DNA of 64,000 bases from Acanthornis magna. Its lineage: Eukaryota > Chordata > Aves > Passeriformes > Acanthizidae. The stretch spans positions 7,502,001-7,566,000 of the forward strand of contig JAWUZG010000001.1 of the NCBI GenBank assembly GCA_036785705.1, written 5' to 3'. A program made the position numbers and the translations under genes. This document shows positions 12,947-24,283 of this stretch, in pieces. Numbering within the stretch: position 1 is the stretch's first letter; each line of letters opens with the position of its first letter. The notes under the pieces are model-generated. The model saw only the letters and a program-made list of their open reading frames with translations, was not told where the DNA came from and did not search any database.

Positions 12947-14867
12947 AGGAGCTCGTCTCCACCCTTCAGCTCTTCTCACATACTTCTTTCATATCAGGTG
13001 CTTCTGTCTTATTATAAAGTTATGACTTACATTTCTGTAACTGTGCAGGGTAAGGAAGCCAAAATTAGGGTTAGAGGAAGCTCCATCGATCATGTTATTG
13101 CTTTTGCTTATGTTTGAATGGTAACCTGGCATTTTTCCTTTAAAGTCAGGTAACACACGATTGGATGGTCATACAAGTTTTGACAATACAGTGAATAGTT
13201 TCCAGTGAGGTGGCAGCAAAAGTGCGTTTGTTATAACTGAACATGAATATATATTTAACAACTTTTAGTTAGTAAAGTGTTAATGGCTTGTGTAAGACCA
13301 GATCTTTTTGATCGGGTCTCTTATTGTGTCATCTACTCCCTGTCATTCGCATAACTTAATATCAAAGTCATATAATTTGCAGCAGATTTGCAGTTTGCAT
13401 ATCAGATTACAAAAGACTGAAAATAATATTTTGTTTTCCTTTAGAGAATGCTGTTACATACCATGAAATTCAGAATAATCTATATTGATTTTAACATAAA
13501 TTAGAATGATTTCTTTTATTTGTAATCTGGAGTGTCCAGTAGAGACATGGAACTTTCATGATCCCTGGCAATTCAACAACCACAGTCGGCCTCGAGGCAA
13601 TTGAAGTAGTATGTGTGTAGAGAGTTAACAAGCCACAGGGGACCTGGAACATGAGCAAAGGCATAACCATCACAACAAGACCATGTTTTCTTACAGCCAG
13701 CTTGCTGTCGTAAGGTCATAGGCTGTAAAGCTGTGGTTAGCGAGAAAAATTAGTCATGAAAACAGCATAACCCAGTGGGGTTTCATAACACATGAATCAA
13801 ACCCAATTTTTGTTTGCTTAAAAGAAGCTGGCTTTAAAAAAAACAACTCTTCTTAATAATATCCTGGTGGCATAAACCCACATTTGGGAGGGTTTCTGTC
13901 AAGTGCACCACGATAACTAATTTCAGTTAGAGGATATGACAGTTCAAAAATAAGAATGATAGGAATTCACTGCTAGGGACACTCTAATTCAGTCAGGAAA
14001 ACAGCCACAGCTAGTAGGAGAAACTATGTTGGCTTCCTCTGAAAGCCACAAACCTTTCTGAATGCAAATTTTTTCATGGGGTGGTGTCCACTGTAAAAGG
14101 AAATGCAGAATTCTATAGAATTTAACAGTTGTCAAAGAGTTGTCAGAACATAAAGCCAGTCACAATTTGGGATATCTATGTAAGTTTGAAAGTGGGGTGT
14201 TACTGAGGTACCTACCCCATGATGATTCACTGCCAATAACACCTACAGCAAACATGACTAAATCAAGAGGCATCAACTGCTCATATTTTTAAGACGAGAA
14301 ATGAGGACTCGGGAAGCAAACCCAAGCAGCGCAAACCAGAAATCTGATATTTGTTGCCAGCCTGACACCAGTTCTAGTAGTTGTGTCTCAAGGATATTCC
14401 TGGGAAGGAAATACTAAAACAGCAAATGCAGCAACAGAGCAACTGTCACTGCCATCAATGCAACATCTAGGAAACAACAGCTGGGATAAAAATATTGGTG
14501 CAAAGCCTGATAAGCAGATTGTGCATTTAAAATTCAGGTATTAACACGACAGCAGAAGAAATGTGTGGAGAGTTCATTTGGTAGGATTCCAAAGCAGTAG
14601 ATTTCCTTCATCTTTGTTCCCTGTAGCACTTTTGCATGTTCAAGTAGCTTTTCTGTTGCACAACTCTTAAGGTGAACCACAGTCACAGTTTTATTGAACA
14701 AAGATACACATCAGCCCAAAGGATAACACCTGTGAGTAACTACTGAAAGAACTGTTAAGTGTAATGAAAAGGTGGATTGAATGAGACACCACAAATAAAT
14801 GAGGATTAGTCAGCAAAAGAAGTCAGCTGTTATCCACACCCTGAGAGCAAGTCAAAGGTGTAAGGAC
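12947..14867. other. Unique AT-rich non-coding DNA
   Basis: No gene or transposon was recognised. Small open frames near 13491-13673 (minus) and 12920-13117 (plus) have no recognisable protein content. Confidence 0.55.
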
Positions 14868-15056
14868 ATATGAAAGGAGACTGAGATTGAAGAAAGGAAT
14901 TAACTATTTTCTAATAGAAAAATAGTTAAGTATTGGAATAATTTACCTAGGAAAGTTGCTGAACTTCTGTTACTGAAGTATATAAAACTGGGCTAGAACA
15001 ATGCCCTTTGGAACAGCCTTGTTAAAGTCAGACTAGATGACCTATCATAAATCTCC
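14868..15056 (+). mobile_element. Old decayed CR1 LINE, 3' end
   Basis: The order of recognisable words follows the CR1 3' end in plus orientation. There is a 'TTGGAATAATTTACCTAGG' stretch like 'ctggaacaggttgcccagg' (14934-14952), then an 'AAAACTGGGCTAGAAC' segment, then 'GTCAGACTAGATGACCT' (15027-15043). The usual CCTTCCAACC and octamer tail are degraded. Divergence is clearly greater than in the copies at 1535 or 21905, so this is an older insertion. Its 5' boundary is approximate. Confidence 0.65.
14900..14929. repeat. Perfect 11-bp inverted repeat
   Basis: TTAACTATTTT at 14900-14910 pairs exactly with AAAATAGTTAA at 14919-14929 across an 8-nt loop. It sits within the old CR1, in a part that is not a standard CR1 stem-loop to my knowledge. 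It is AT-only apart from one C and one G. Confidence 0.8.
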
Positions 15057-17746
15057 TAGGTGTTTTTTTTTTTTAAGGTTGAATGCAGACAAGGATAAGT
15101 TATAACTCTGGACAGGGCTGGTACACTTGTTAACTCTGTGTTGAAGACACAATATGGATACATGCCAATTAATTATTTTATTTTCCTGGATCACAGGTAA
15201 GATCCATAACACTGCAATGGGCAAATCCATGTTCAAAAGTAGGTGTCGTGCTGAGAATCTTTCTTTGAGAACAACAAAGCTTCAGGTAACAGTACCAAGG
15301 AATGGATTACACCAAAGAGAATGACAGTGCCTGGCAACAAAGGTTTTCTTTGTCATTCTCAGTGGGGCTATTCAACATAGAGAAATAGAAATCAGAAGGC
15401 ACAACCATTTCATAACCTAGAAATAAGAATGCTCTCTTGTACTATTATGAATTATTGAGTATGGAATTACCTACCAAAGGTTTAGAAATTATAATATCAT
15501 TTAATAAAAGATGGTTAGAAGAGCAAAACAACGCAATCCTTTTTCTTTCTTTAGCTGTAAACCCATCTGAAAACTACAGCACAGAAAATACTTTTCCCAC
15601 AAGTTTCTGCTACCTCTTTTTATTTTTATACAAATAATATTAAGTAGAGAAGATGATTTTGATAACTTCAAACATTTCTTTAAGAATATTAAATTGTTAG
15701 CATATATTCGCAATATTAGGAAAGTACTGATAAATAAAATTTAAAGGTTTATGTTCTAAGGGTCATACAATTATTGTTTTCTTTTTAAATTTTGATGTCT
15801 AGAAAATTTCTTAAAGGAATGGGAAAAGCATAGAGATCAGTGAGCAAGGTTCTCCATAAGAGCATGAAACAAAGAAAATGAGAATAAATAATTTCAAAAA
15901 AAAAAAAAAGAAAAAGTATTGCAACTGAATAGCTCAGGCTTTTTTTGTGGTTTTACAACCTTTATGTAACACTACATTAAACTATTAGAAAAAGGCACTT
16001 AAAATTCTGTTCTTACTACTATAAAATCAGAAGTTCAGTGGAATATTCCCCATTGTGTACTCTGAGCTTCTCATATTATTGCAGAAATGTTCACCATCTA
16101 CATTTGCAATAGTGCTAGAGGTTCCCCCATTGCCACATACCTAAGGATTTTTTTCCTCTTGCAAATAGGACTAATAATACCAATTTCCTTCATTAATTCT
16201 AGGAAGCATTGTAACTGTAAGGCAATTACCATGTGCTTAGCTGTATTGATTCATTCTTTTAGAGTCATAGAAGCTGTAGTGGTTAAATATTATTCATTTT
16301 GATCTCTCTTAAAATGAAGGCCTCATGGGTATATCTAGGTTCATGATGTAAATTGAATAACTATAGTAAATGATCTTAAATGCTTCAGATAAAGTACATT
16401 AGACTTGCTGAGATTTATTCATCAGTATTCATAATTCAGGGGAATAGATTGTTAGAAAGCTAATGAAAAGCTTCTTATCTTTATGTTGCATGGATTTACT
16501 AAAAGCCTAACAGAGATTGAATATGCCTAACTTCCAGCAATTTATTCAAGGAGATTTGCTATTCCTATTAAGCAACACATTATAACAAATAGCTACAGGA
16601 TATTAATATTTTTAAAGCAGTTCAACAGAGGAGATACTATGAGAAATAAAGCCCTTTTGAAATGTAGTGGAGTAAACAGAGTTCAAATTCAGAAGGACTG
16701 AAGAAAGGAGTTGGCAATAGAAAACTTAGAAAAGTGATAAGGACACCATCACAGTCTCTGATTTCCTTTAAAAGCATTCTATGGAATAAAGGAGAGATTT
16801 CAGTGAATTTTTATAACATTAATTCATTTTACAGGGCTGTACTGATTTCCATTATAACCTCAATTTTAAAGAAAATACAACAAAATAAACAAAACTGTGG
16901 GGTTCTGCACAAAACTGTCATACAAAAGCTCATCCTGGGAATCCATCTTATAATTTATTTTTAAAAAGTATTCGATTTCACAATAAATCAAGATGAATGT
17001 GTTAATTTTTGTTTTCAAGTACATCACTAATTCTCAGTACATTCTGTTTTACAGTAAGGAAACATCTTGAAAGAAACTTGATAGTGGGATAAGCCTGAGC
17101 ATCCATTGTTTGGAAATCAACCCTTACAGGAATGCTGACACCGAGAACCTAAAACTTGATAAACTCCAAACAGCTCAGCCAGCAATTTTTATTACAGATG
17201 GCCTATTTGCCAATACGAAGAAGATATATTATGCATGCATTTCTTATCAGTGCATGACCCCACACAAAAGACATAGCAATGAAATTACTAAGCATAAAGA
17301 GCAGTCTGTGTCCGTGTTGGCTAATTTTGGATCAGCAGTCTGATCTCAAGTAGTGCAGTAAGTTTGAAAAGGAGGATGTAAGATTTTTAGGTTCATTGGA
17401 TGATAGGCATATTATCCAAAACAATAATCTTATTTATTTGTTGTATTTCACAGAAAAAAAAAATTAAAAATCATGTACTACAGGCAGATTAAAATAACCA
17501 GGAAAGAATGGGCTGATAGTAGGAGGCCTCAGTCTTTCCCTGTTGATGCTATATTTTGCTGTCACACTGGAAATTGCCTGTACTCTGAGATGCCTTGCAA
17601 ACTTGCCTGGTACTGAATTATTCAACACAGGAAAAGTACATCCTCATTTCACGAATTACACATCATCTCACCACATAACCCAGAGTAGAGTGAATATTTG
17701 CCTATTACAGTTTCCAAATGTATGGCTCATAGTCTTCTACTGAAAT
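15057..17746. other. Unique AT-rich non-coding DNA
   Basis: No gene or transposon was recognised. A T-run follows the old CR1 at 15062-15074, and an A-rich run lies at 15896-15916. Open frames reach 77 codons and carry no recognisable motif. Confidence 0.55.
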
Positions 17747-17990
17747 TTAGATTGCTTCCATCCCGGACATTATGAAGATACTCCTGTCTTGTTTTTTTAG
17801 TTCTGGTTCTCTTTGTGGCAAATGCTGGGATTGCAGCATCATCAAACTTCTGCCTCTCCAGTTTAGAGAGAAGGATGGGAGAGTGTCAAATGCTTTATAC
17901 AAGTCCAGGTAGATGATGTCATTTGCTCTTTGAGGAGGCAATCTTTGGATAATGACCTGCTTTCTTGGGGCCCTCTTTTCTCCAGGGCTT
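17747..17990 (-). mobile_element. CR1-like LINE, reverse transcriptase fragment
   Basis: The minus-strand frame at 17747-17941 encodes 'DIIYLDLYKAFDTLP', which matches the metal-binding motif A block of CR1-type LINE reverse transcriptases (family form close to 'VDVIYLDFSKAFDTV'). The catalytic aspartate of that block is present. Past the proline the frame drifts and the downstream RT blocks are missing, so this is a short dead piece. It lies in the same orientation as the endonuclease remnant at 18470-18925 and in the order expected for one CR1 ORF2. The two may derive from a single element interrupted by the LTR-like block between them. Confidence 0.7.
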
Positions 17991-17999
17991 TATCTCACA

Positions 18000-18422
18000 G
18001 TAGCCTACTGAGTATGATGCCTAAAGAGCAGCCTACCTGAAACAGAGGCCAAGACAGATTAGGACTATAAAAGGTGGACAAATTTATACAAGGCCTTCAA
18101 GGCCCTGAAAGTACATTCGGGCAAGTAAAAGTCCCCCTTGGGGACTTCACCCGAAATGGACACTGGGTCATGAGCCCTTCACCTTTTATAAGTTCTGTCC
18201 CATTAGCATATTGGCCCTTAATTCTTCAATCACACCTTCAGGTGATGATGTTAACCACCCCAGGCCTGCTCCCCCCACTTTCACCGTTGTTTACATGTTT
18301 TTGGGCCCTAGGGCAACGAATATGTCCTTGTATCTGTATTCAGAGAGCCTTGTTTTGGCTAAAGGTGCAAGAACAGAGGATTTTAGCACTTTGTAAGAAG
18401 CACAGAAATACCCCAGGTTACA
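18000..18422 (-). mobile_element. Probable ERV solo LTR between two CR1 pieces
   Basis: The block differs in composition from both neighbours and contains LTR-like promoter words. On the minus strand it would start with TGTAACCTGG at plus 18422. It would carry a TATAAAA box (plus 18184-18190) preceded by an octamer-like ATGCTAAT (near plus 18202-18209), and it would run to about plus 18000. A second TATAAAA lies on the plus strand at 18066-18072, so orientation is not certain. I could not find clean target duplications, and the lower boundary is approximate. I see no retroviral coding sequence. Family not named. Confidence 0.5.
18184..18190 (-). promoter_or_regulatory. TATA box candidate in the LTR
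   Basis: A TATAAAA read on the minus strand, placed after an ATGCTAAT octamer-like word in the same direction, as in U3 promoters. It is likely inactive in an old element. Support is by position and motif only. Confidence 0.4.
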
Positions 18423-18469
18423 GATACATCAAGAGTGAAAAAACAGAAATTATTAAGGCATCAAGTCGA

Positions 18470-18925
18470 TCCCTAAAGAGGCCAAAGTTTGCTCTGCTGA
18501 AGCTCAGGGCAGTGAGATCGCTGTTCACCCTCCTCCTTGAACTCCACCATTTCCTGGTAAACTGCAGCCAAGGCTGCCCTCGACTTCGTTCCCCCCAGCC
18601 CCTCCTTGTTGATGAGAACAAATTCTGGCACAACACCTCTGCTTGTTGGCTTCTCTATCACTAGGAGACTGATCAATTATCAGTTATCATCAATATATTC
18701 CAGGAACCTCCTTGATTGCTTAGTCCCTGCTGTTTTCCCTCCAACAGATATCAGGGTGGTTAAGCTCCCCATGAGGTCAAGGGCTTGTGAACATGAGTCT
18801 GCTCCTACCTGTCTGTAGAGGGACTCATCCACTTGGCCTTCCTAGTGAAACAGCTCAGGAGACCCTCCCACGAAATGGCACCCTGTCCTTGCCCTCTCAT
18901 TAATCCTGACACATAAACTCTCAGG
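18470..18925 (-). mobile_element. CR1 LINE, endonuclease-domain fragment of ORF2
   Basis: The minus-strand translation contains 'VIEKPTSRG', 'NKEGLGG' and, after a frameshift, 'FSRANFGLFRD'. These match successive blocks of the CR1 ORF2 apurinic-type endonuclease domain and the segment after it. The plus-strand reading of the same DNA gives the matching words 'TTGGCTTCTCTATCAC', 'CAACAGATATCAGGGTGG' and 'TAATCCTGACACATAA'. The catalytic 'SDH' position before 'EMVEF' reads 'YQ' here, so the key Asp and His are lost. The frame is shifted at least once and contains stops, so the copy is dead. Orientation agrees with the RT fragment at 17747-17990. Confidence 0.85.
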
Positions 18926-19919
18926 AAACAGCAAACAGGCAAGGGTTTAGTGGAAAATACGCTGCTGATGGCATCAGTGAGACCACAAACAACTTATTGC
19001 TATAAAGATGAATTGAGTAGGACTCAGAGACAGGCACAAAATGACACAATTTTCAAAACTGAGTGGTCAGGTTGACTAGCCATGATAGAAATAGAATGTA
19101 ATGGAACAGGTCATTCAACATTTCTTTTAAAGGTAACCTTTTTCTTCACAGAGGGAGAGGTACAGATGTGAACTTAAAATGCAAATTGATCTAAACAGAA
19201 GTGAAAAAGGAGTCATGAAGGGGATAAAGCAGATACCAAAGCTCACTTTGATATAAAATGATATTTTTCATGGAGCATTATAAATAATTATCACCCAACC
19301 CTCCTTCAGAGATTTAGGCCAGCTCTCACACAGTATTATGATGGTGGAGGAAAGCATTAGTTTATCATTGTAGCAGAGTGATGACAGAAGTACATTCCAG
19401 CCCACTCTGAATTGCTAATAGAATTACACACGGAGTCAAAGCACAGAGAGTGATTTTTTCCTTATGTAGCATTATTGATATTAAACACAGAATGCTATAT
19501 GAAACATGCAAAAAATTGTTGATGCTGTGGTGCAGAACATGAGATAGCAAGTATCCTGTCATAAAAACAGGATCATAATTCCATTAGAGGTTTAAGAGAA
19601 GTGGATACAATGAAAGTATTAAAGAGAAAACTATATAAGGATGTAAATGTAGAGCTTAGCAAGCCATAAAAAATAGATTCAATATTTGCTTTTATGTATT
19701 GAATTAACTATGTGAGAAATAGGTTAAAATGATACAAAAAAGATTGAAAAGTTACATTAAGTCATGAGCACTGTGTGTTTACTTTCAAGTTGAGACTAAT
19801 ATGCCCCTGGAAAGAGATCTGCAAATATTATCACTAAATGTTATTCACTGCTCGCCTAATTTTAAAATACAGACACTGGGAGAAGCACAAAGAATACAAG
19901 TTAATAGGACAAACTGAGG
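18926..19919. other. Unique AT-rich non-coding DNA
   Basis: No gene, transposon or tandem repeat was recognised in this kilobase. Confidence 0.55.
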
Positions 19920-20168
19920 AACTTTGAACTTATTGAGCTCCTCAGATGTGTCTGGGATGTGGATCAGGCCCAGGGAGGGGAACAAGTATCAGACCTGCCC
20001 TGGGAGGGCCAGGCAGAGCCATGGGAGCAGGGATGGGATGAGGTCAGAGCAGGCTGGTCAGCAGCACCAGGGTGATGTGGCCAAGCCTATGGCTCAGGTG
20101 AGTCCCAAGAGCCTTAGCTGGAAAATTCTACCCCTGAGTGGGGCTTGGCCATCGCTGAGGGCTTTATA
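19920..20168. other. GC-rich islet of unknown origin
   Basis: About 240 bp of clearly higher G+C than both flanks, with many CAGG, GGGA and CCAAG words and few CpGs. An 81-codon plus-strand frame (19924-20169) fills it, but the product matches nothing I know. Candidates are a fragment of an unrecognised LTR, an ancient transposon piece or a conserved element. There is no support for a coding exon. Confidence 0.4.
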
Positions 20169-21904
20169 ATATTTATTATTTTATTTACTTTCAAGGTTAT
20201 CAGCATGCTTTGAAGTGCAATCAAGTTATAATATACACTAAGTGCTGTGTTAATATTATTAAAAGAAATTAATTCAGCATGAGCACACTCTGCATCAGAA
20301 TCCTACTAGTGCACATCAAAGGATATCTTGAAGTTTTAAGGCTGCAGAGTATCTAAGTTGCACAAACGAAGTTAGCACACTTTGTCCACATGTTGCATTC
20401 CTCTGATACTCTGGCTGAGTTTCTGTTTCTAAAATGCCTTCCAGATGCCATCATTGCTATTACAGATCTAATCCAAGTTTAGAATACCTAAACTGGAAAA
20501 AACAAAAAAGAAAAAAAGGGCGAAAAAAGAAAAATCTGTAGAATCAATTCTTCAGAGACTGAGGTAATCATTTGGGAACAAGGTTTAAGACTGTCTTATA
20601 TTTTTATTTACTGAAATATAAAATCCAAGGAGCAAAAGACCTGCTTCATCAGGATTTTATGATGATTTGATATGTGTCTATACTATTTCATGACTATATA
20701 GTCCTACCCATTGAAAAGCAGAAGTTTTATAATTTGGATTTATTCATATTATAGCAGTTAATAAAGTTTAAAAGCATATTTCCTTACAATGGAAATTAAA
20801 TAAGGAATCAGAGATATTTATTTGTTTCCCTAGATGATAAAACAAATGCAATACTGTTCAAATACGATGATGTTTCCAGTCTTATATACTGCATTTGCAA
20901 CTGAGCTTTACCAACATGTTGGGTTGATAATGCAGCCACATATCAAAGTGGTGTTGTCAGATGTCTATAAGAATGATGTTGACTCTTGGAAACAGATGCA
21001 TAACCCCAGATTTATTTATTCTCAAATGAACTAAAAGCAAAGAAATCAATATGCTATAATACCAGACTTTCCAAAGGAGCAATAGAAACACTCAATGTAA
21101 GTTACACAGTGAAATTCAGCAATATTTGTATATCTTAATTAAAGATATACTTCTTGTGCAAAATAGCAATATTTTTGTGAAGAGGAGTTGCTCAAAACTT
21201 CTCCTCTGCAGAATAATAATACAGAATGAACCATATTTGAAAATGTCCTGTATTGTATTGATAAGGAAAGTTTCTATAACAAAGAGTTATGTAAAAGATG
21301 GAAAACTGTTCCATACACTTTATTGTAGAATTAAATTTCAAGACATAGGAATGTTTTTAGAAATTAATCCTTCTGTTTCATTATAGTAATATGACATAGT
21401 TATACTTCCTACTTGTGATCATAATGGTTACATGAGAGGTTACATCCCTTTTTACTGAACAGATAGGAAATTACTGCTTTCTGTCCACACAGTAAAAGTC
21501 TACAGACCACACAAATTCGAGTCACACAGTATAAACAAGTAGAATCTGCACGGAAATCTTAATATTTGAGCTGCTATAAGCAAAGCAATGGATCAGATGG
21601 CGCCACTTAGTATTTTACATCAAGCCAGGCAAACAAAGGGAGATATATGGTTTCAGTATTCTTTTTTGTCTGAGGAAGATTAGAGCTACAAGAGCTTCAG
21701 AAAAGCTAAACTGATGATACATATCAGTTTGTTTAATCAAAAGTTCTTGGAATGTTTAGTATAGAAAGGGGCTAGAAGCCTACCCTTTTGCTGAAGTTGG
21801 ATTCACCTAAACATGAATGGTCACCTATCTAGGACACGTCCTCCTTGTCTCATAGATGTCTGTGATAACACTGGATAAATCACCACTTGATAAGACACTC
21901 TGTG
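20169..21904. other. Unique AT-rich non-coding DNA
   Basis: No gene or transposon was recognised. A purine-rich tract of AAAAG/AAAC type lies at 20498-20535. The open frame at 21126-21386 (86 codons) is AT-driven and has no recognisable protein motif. Confidence 0.55.
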
Positions 21905-22255
21905 ACCTAGTGACCCAATTGCAGCCTTCCAGTACCTGAAGGGAGCCTACGAAAAGATTAAGAGGAACGTTTTACAAAAGCATGGGAGGGGACAGGGGGA
22001 AATGGCTTTCAACTGAAAGAAAGTAGATTTAGATTAGATGCTAGAAATAAATCCTTTAGTGTGAGTGGTGAGGCACTGGAAGAGGTTGCCCAGAGAAGGT
22101 ATGGCTGTGCCATCCCTGGATGTGTTCAAGGCCAGGCTGGATGGAGTTCTGAGGAACCTGGTCTAGTTTAAGGTGCTCCTGCCCGTGGCAGGGGGATTGG
22201 AACTAGATGATCTTGAGGATTCCTTCCAACCCAGTTCTTTCTATGATTCTATGAT
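21905..22255 (+). mobile_element. CR1 LINE, well-preserved 3' end
   Basis: This is a 5'-truncated CR1 in plus orientation. Its start matches the '...GCCTTCCAGTACCTGAAGG' block at 21922-21940. It continues through 'GAGGCACTGGAAGAGGTTGC' (near 22069-22088), 'GGCTGTGCCATCCCTGGA' and 'GGAACTAGATGATCTTGAGG' (near 22199-22218). It ends in CCTTCCAACC and two near-perfect terminal octamers (CTATGATTCTATGAT, 22241-22255). The complete tail and low visible divergence make it one of the youngest CR1 copies here. Like most CR1 insertions it shows no evident target duplication. It holds only non-coding 3' sequence. Confidence 0.95.
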
Positions 22256-22351
22256 ATACGTGCACACATATTTAATTATTAAATCTATTAAAATCCATTG
22301 GTGAAATGTACGTAGTTTTTTCCATTTTCTTCGCATCTTATTTTTAATAAG

Positions 22352-22421
22352 ACAATAATATATATACATAAATAATATAATAATAATATTATAATAACGT
22401 ATATACAATAATATATATATT
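22352..22421. repeat. AT-only simple sequence
   Basis: About 70 bases of TATA, ATAAT and AATAATATT units with very few G or C. It lies about 100 bp past the CR1 tail. It is likely to melt easily and vary in length. Confidence 0.85.
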
Positions 22422-22859
22422 TCTATAATGAAATTTATCTAATCAATACTGCTGCTACTATTTTTATGTAGTGTACTATTTTATGCTTTTCTGTTCATAT
22501 TGTGCATGTATGTCTCTACAGCAGCACTTCTGTTGGGCAAATGCAAGCTCTTACAATCAGGGCTGAACCCGATTTTATTGCACACAGTACAAGCAGTGTC
22601 CACGTAGACATGTGAGCATGAAGGACTGACATTGCCAATTTGAAACACAGACCTTCTTGAGCAGTTTAACACATTGTCATTATGGATCAGTGCTTCAAAG
22701 GACTCAATAAAGCTCTTACACTGTCATTGTTTTTGACTTGCATTAGCCTTAACCTTCACAATATATGAAAGGCATTGGATATCACATCAGGTAGTATACC
22801 CCAGTATAATAAGTAGTATATTCAACCAGAAAGAGGTCTTTAAAAACCCAGACCCACCG

Positions 22860-22905
22860 AAACAAAACAAAACAAAACAAAGCAAAACAAAACAACAATA
22901 AGAAC
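22860..22905 (+). repeat. (AAAAC)n microsatellite
   Basis: About nine units of AAAAC/AAAACA with one G substitution, ending in AACAACAATAAG. It may descend from an A-rich tail, but no parent retroposon is visible upstream. Confidence 0.9.
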
Positions 22906-23621
22906 AAAACCTACTTTTTCATAATGGATCAGGAAAATAAGCAGTCATTAAGCAGATGAAGATATTATACTAAAGTCCATTAAGTGGAACGAAAGAGTTT
23001 TCAGCAAGAAAACTTGCGTGCACCTTACTTCTCTGATAAAATGATTTCCATATTCCAAGATGTGAGGAAAAAAACCCCAAACCAAACAACAAAACAACAA
23101 AAAAGCAAGGTGCGTGACTTTCATAGTTCTGCAGAATTTGCTTTTTATTGTCAGTTTTAATAGAAAACTTGTGTTTTACCCAGCACTAAGCATTATTAAA
23201 CAGCCTTCTATCCCTAGTTTACCCTTCAAAATCTGAACTCCTTGGACTAGGGTTCTCATACAGGCCCCTTGTCATCTTGTTATAATATGACGCTTATATT
23301 TCCTGGCATAGAATTAGACAATTCCTCTAAGTGATAATTCCAAAATACTTCACTTTCCACATTAAATGAATCATTTGTTAACACTTGAAAACAGCACTGG
23401 AATTTTTTACCATTTTCAATTTGCCAACACTTGCTTATTTTATTATCTTGTGGAGGTAAATATAAGTCCTCTATCCATTTCTTAACTCTCTAGTGGAAAA
23501 ACTTAGAATAGGCTTGCTTACATTTCTCTTGTTTCAGGTCAGCACTGAAATGCAAAGCCTGAATTTTATGGGTGCTGAGCTCCAAAAGTCTTCACAGATG
23601 TCAGTAGATGCTGAAGGTTTT

Positions 23622-23667
23622 CTGGTTTTGAAAAATATCTGAAAAATATCTGGTTTTGAAAAATATC
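23622..23667 (+). repeat. 28-bp tandem duplication
   Basis: CTGGTTTTGAAAAATAT occurs at 23622-23638 and again at 23650-23666, separated by a partial copy (CTGAAAAATAT). This suggests two rounds of slippage. Confidence 0.8.
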
Positions 23668-24227
23668 AGCCTACCAAATTATTGTGTCTAACTGTAGACA
23701 CCCATCTTCAAAGTGCAACCAAGGACATTTAAAACTGCACACTAAAGATATATATAAATAAAACAAGAGAGGCAGGGAAAATTAAGATAGCAATTGCAAT
23801 GTTATAGCCCTGGGGCATGAAAATTAGGAAAGCAACTTTTGGACTGAGATATAAAATGTGTGTCAAGCAAGTGTCACTGTGAAAGTCGCTGCCGTGCAAA
23901 GCCTGGGTTTAGTGCATAGTGACAGTGAAGGGCTTCCTGACAACTTTCTGTTATTTAATTATTCCAAGATGTTCTTATGCGCATATTATATAAAGTGGTT
24001 AGAATGGGAGGGGGATGAGAAAGTGGATTTTTATTTTTTTTTTAAATTGGCGATTGTTGCAGATATTGTGCTTCTGCCCCTAAATGAGCTGATTGCAATC
24101 TCACACTGCCTCTTTGATGTAATATGGTAATAAAAATTACCTTTATTATGCATCTACAGTTATCTTCATTCTGCAAGTGGATAAACCCTACTTGCAGATC
24201 TCCTTTTCAATAAGGTTTGGGACTTGA

Positions 24228-24283
24228 CCAGAGGTACATGTTGGGATGCTACCAGAGGATAGACACATGTTGGAATGCTACCA
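24228..24283 (+). repeat. Imperfect tandem duplication, about 29-bp spacing
   Basis: ACATGTTGGGATGCTACCA at 24236-24254 recurs with one mismatch at 24265-24283, and both copies are preceded by CCAGAGG (24228 and 24252). It lies in otherwise unique DNA. Confidence 0.8.

Noticed and set aside
18074..18664. 196-codon plus-strand open frame, the longest in the window
   Set aside because: It runs across the LTR-like block into the CR1 endonuclease remnant on the antisense side. No protein family is recognisable, so it is a chance frame in repeat DNA.
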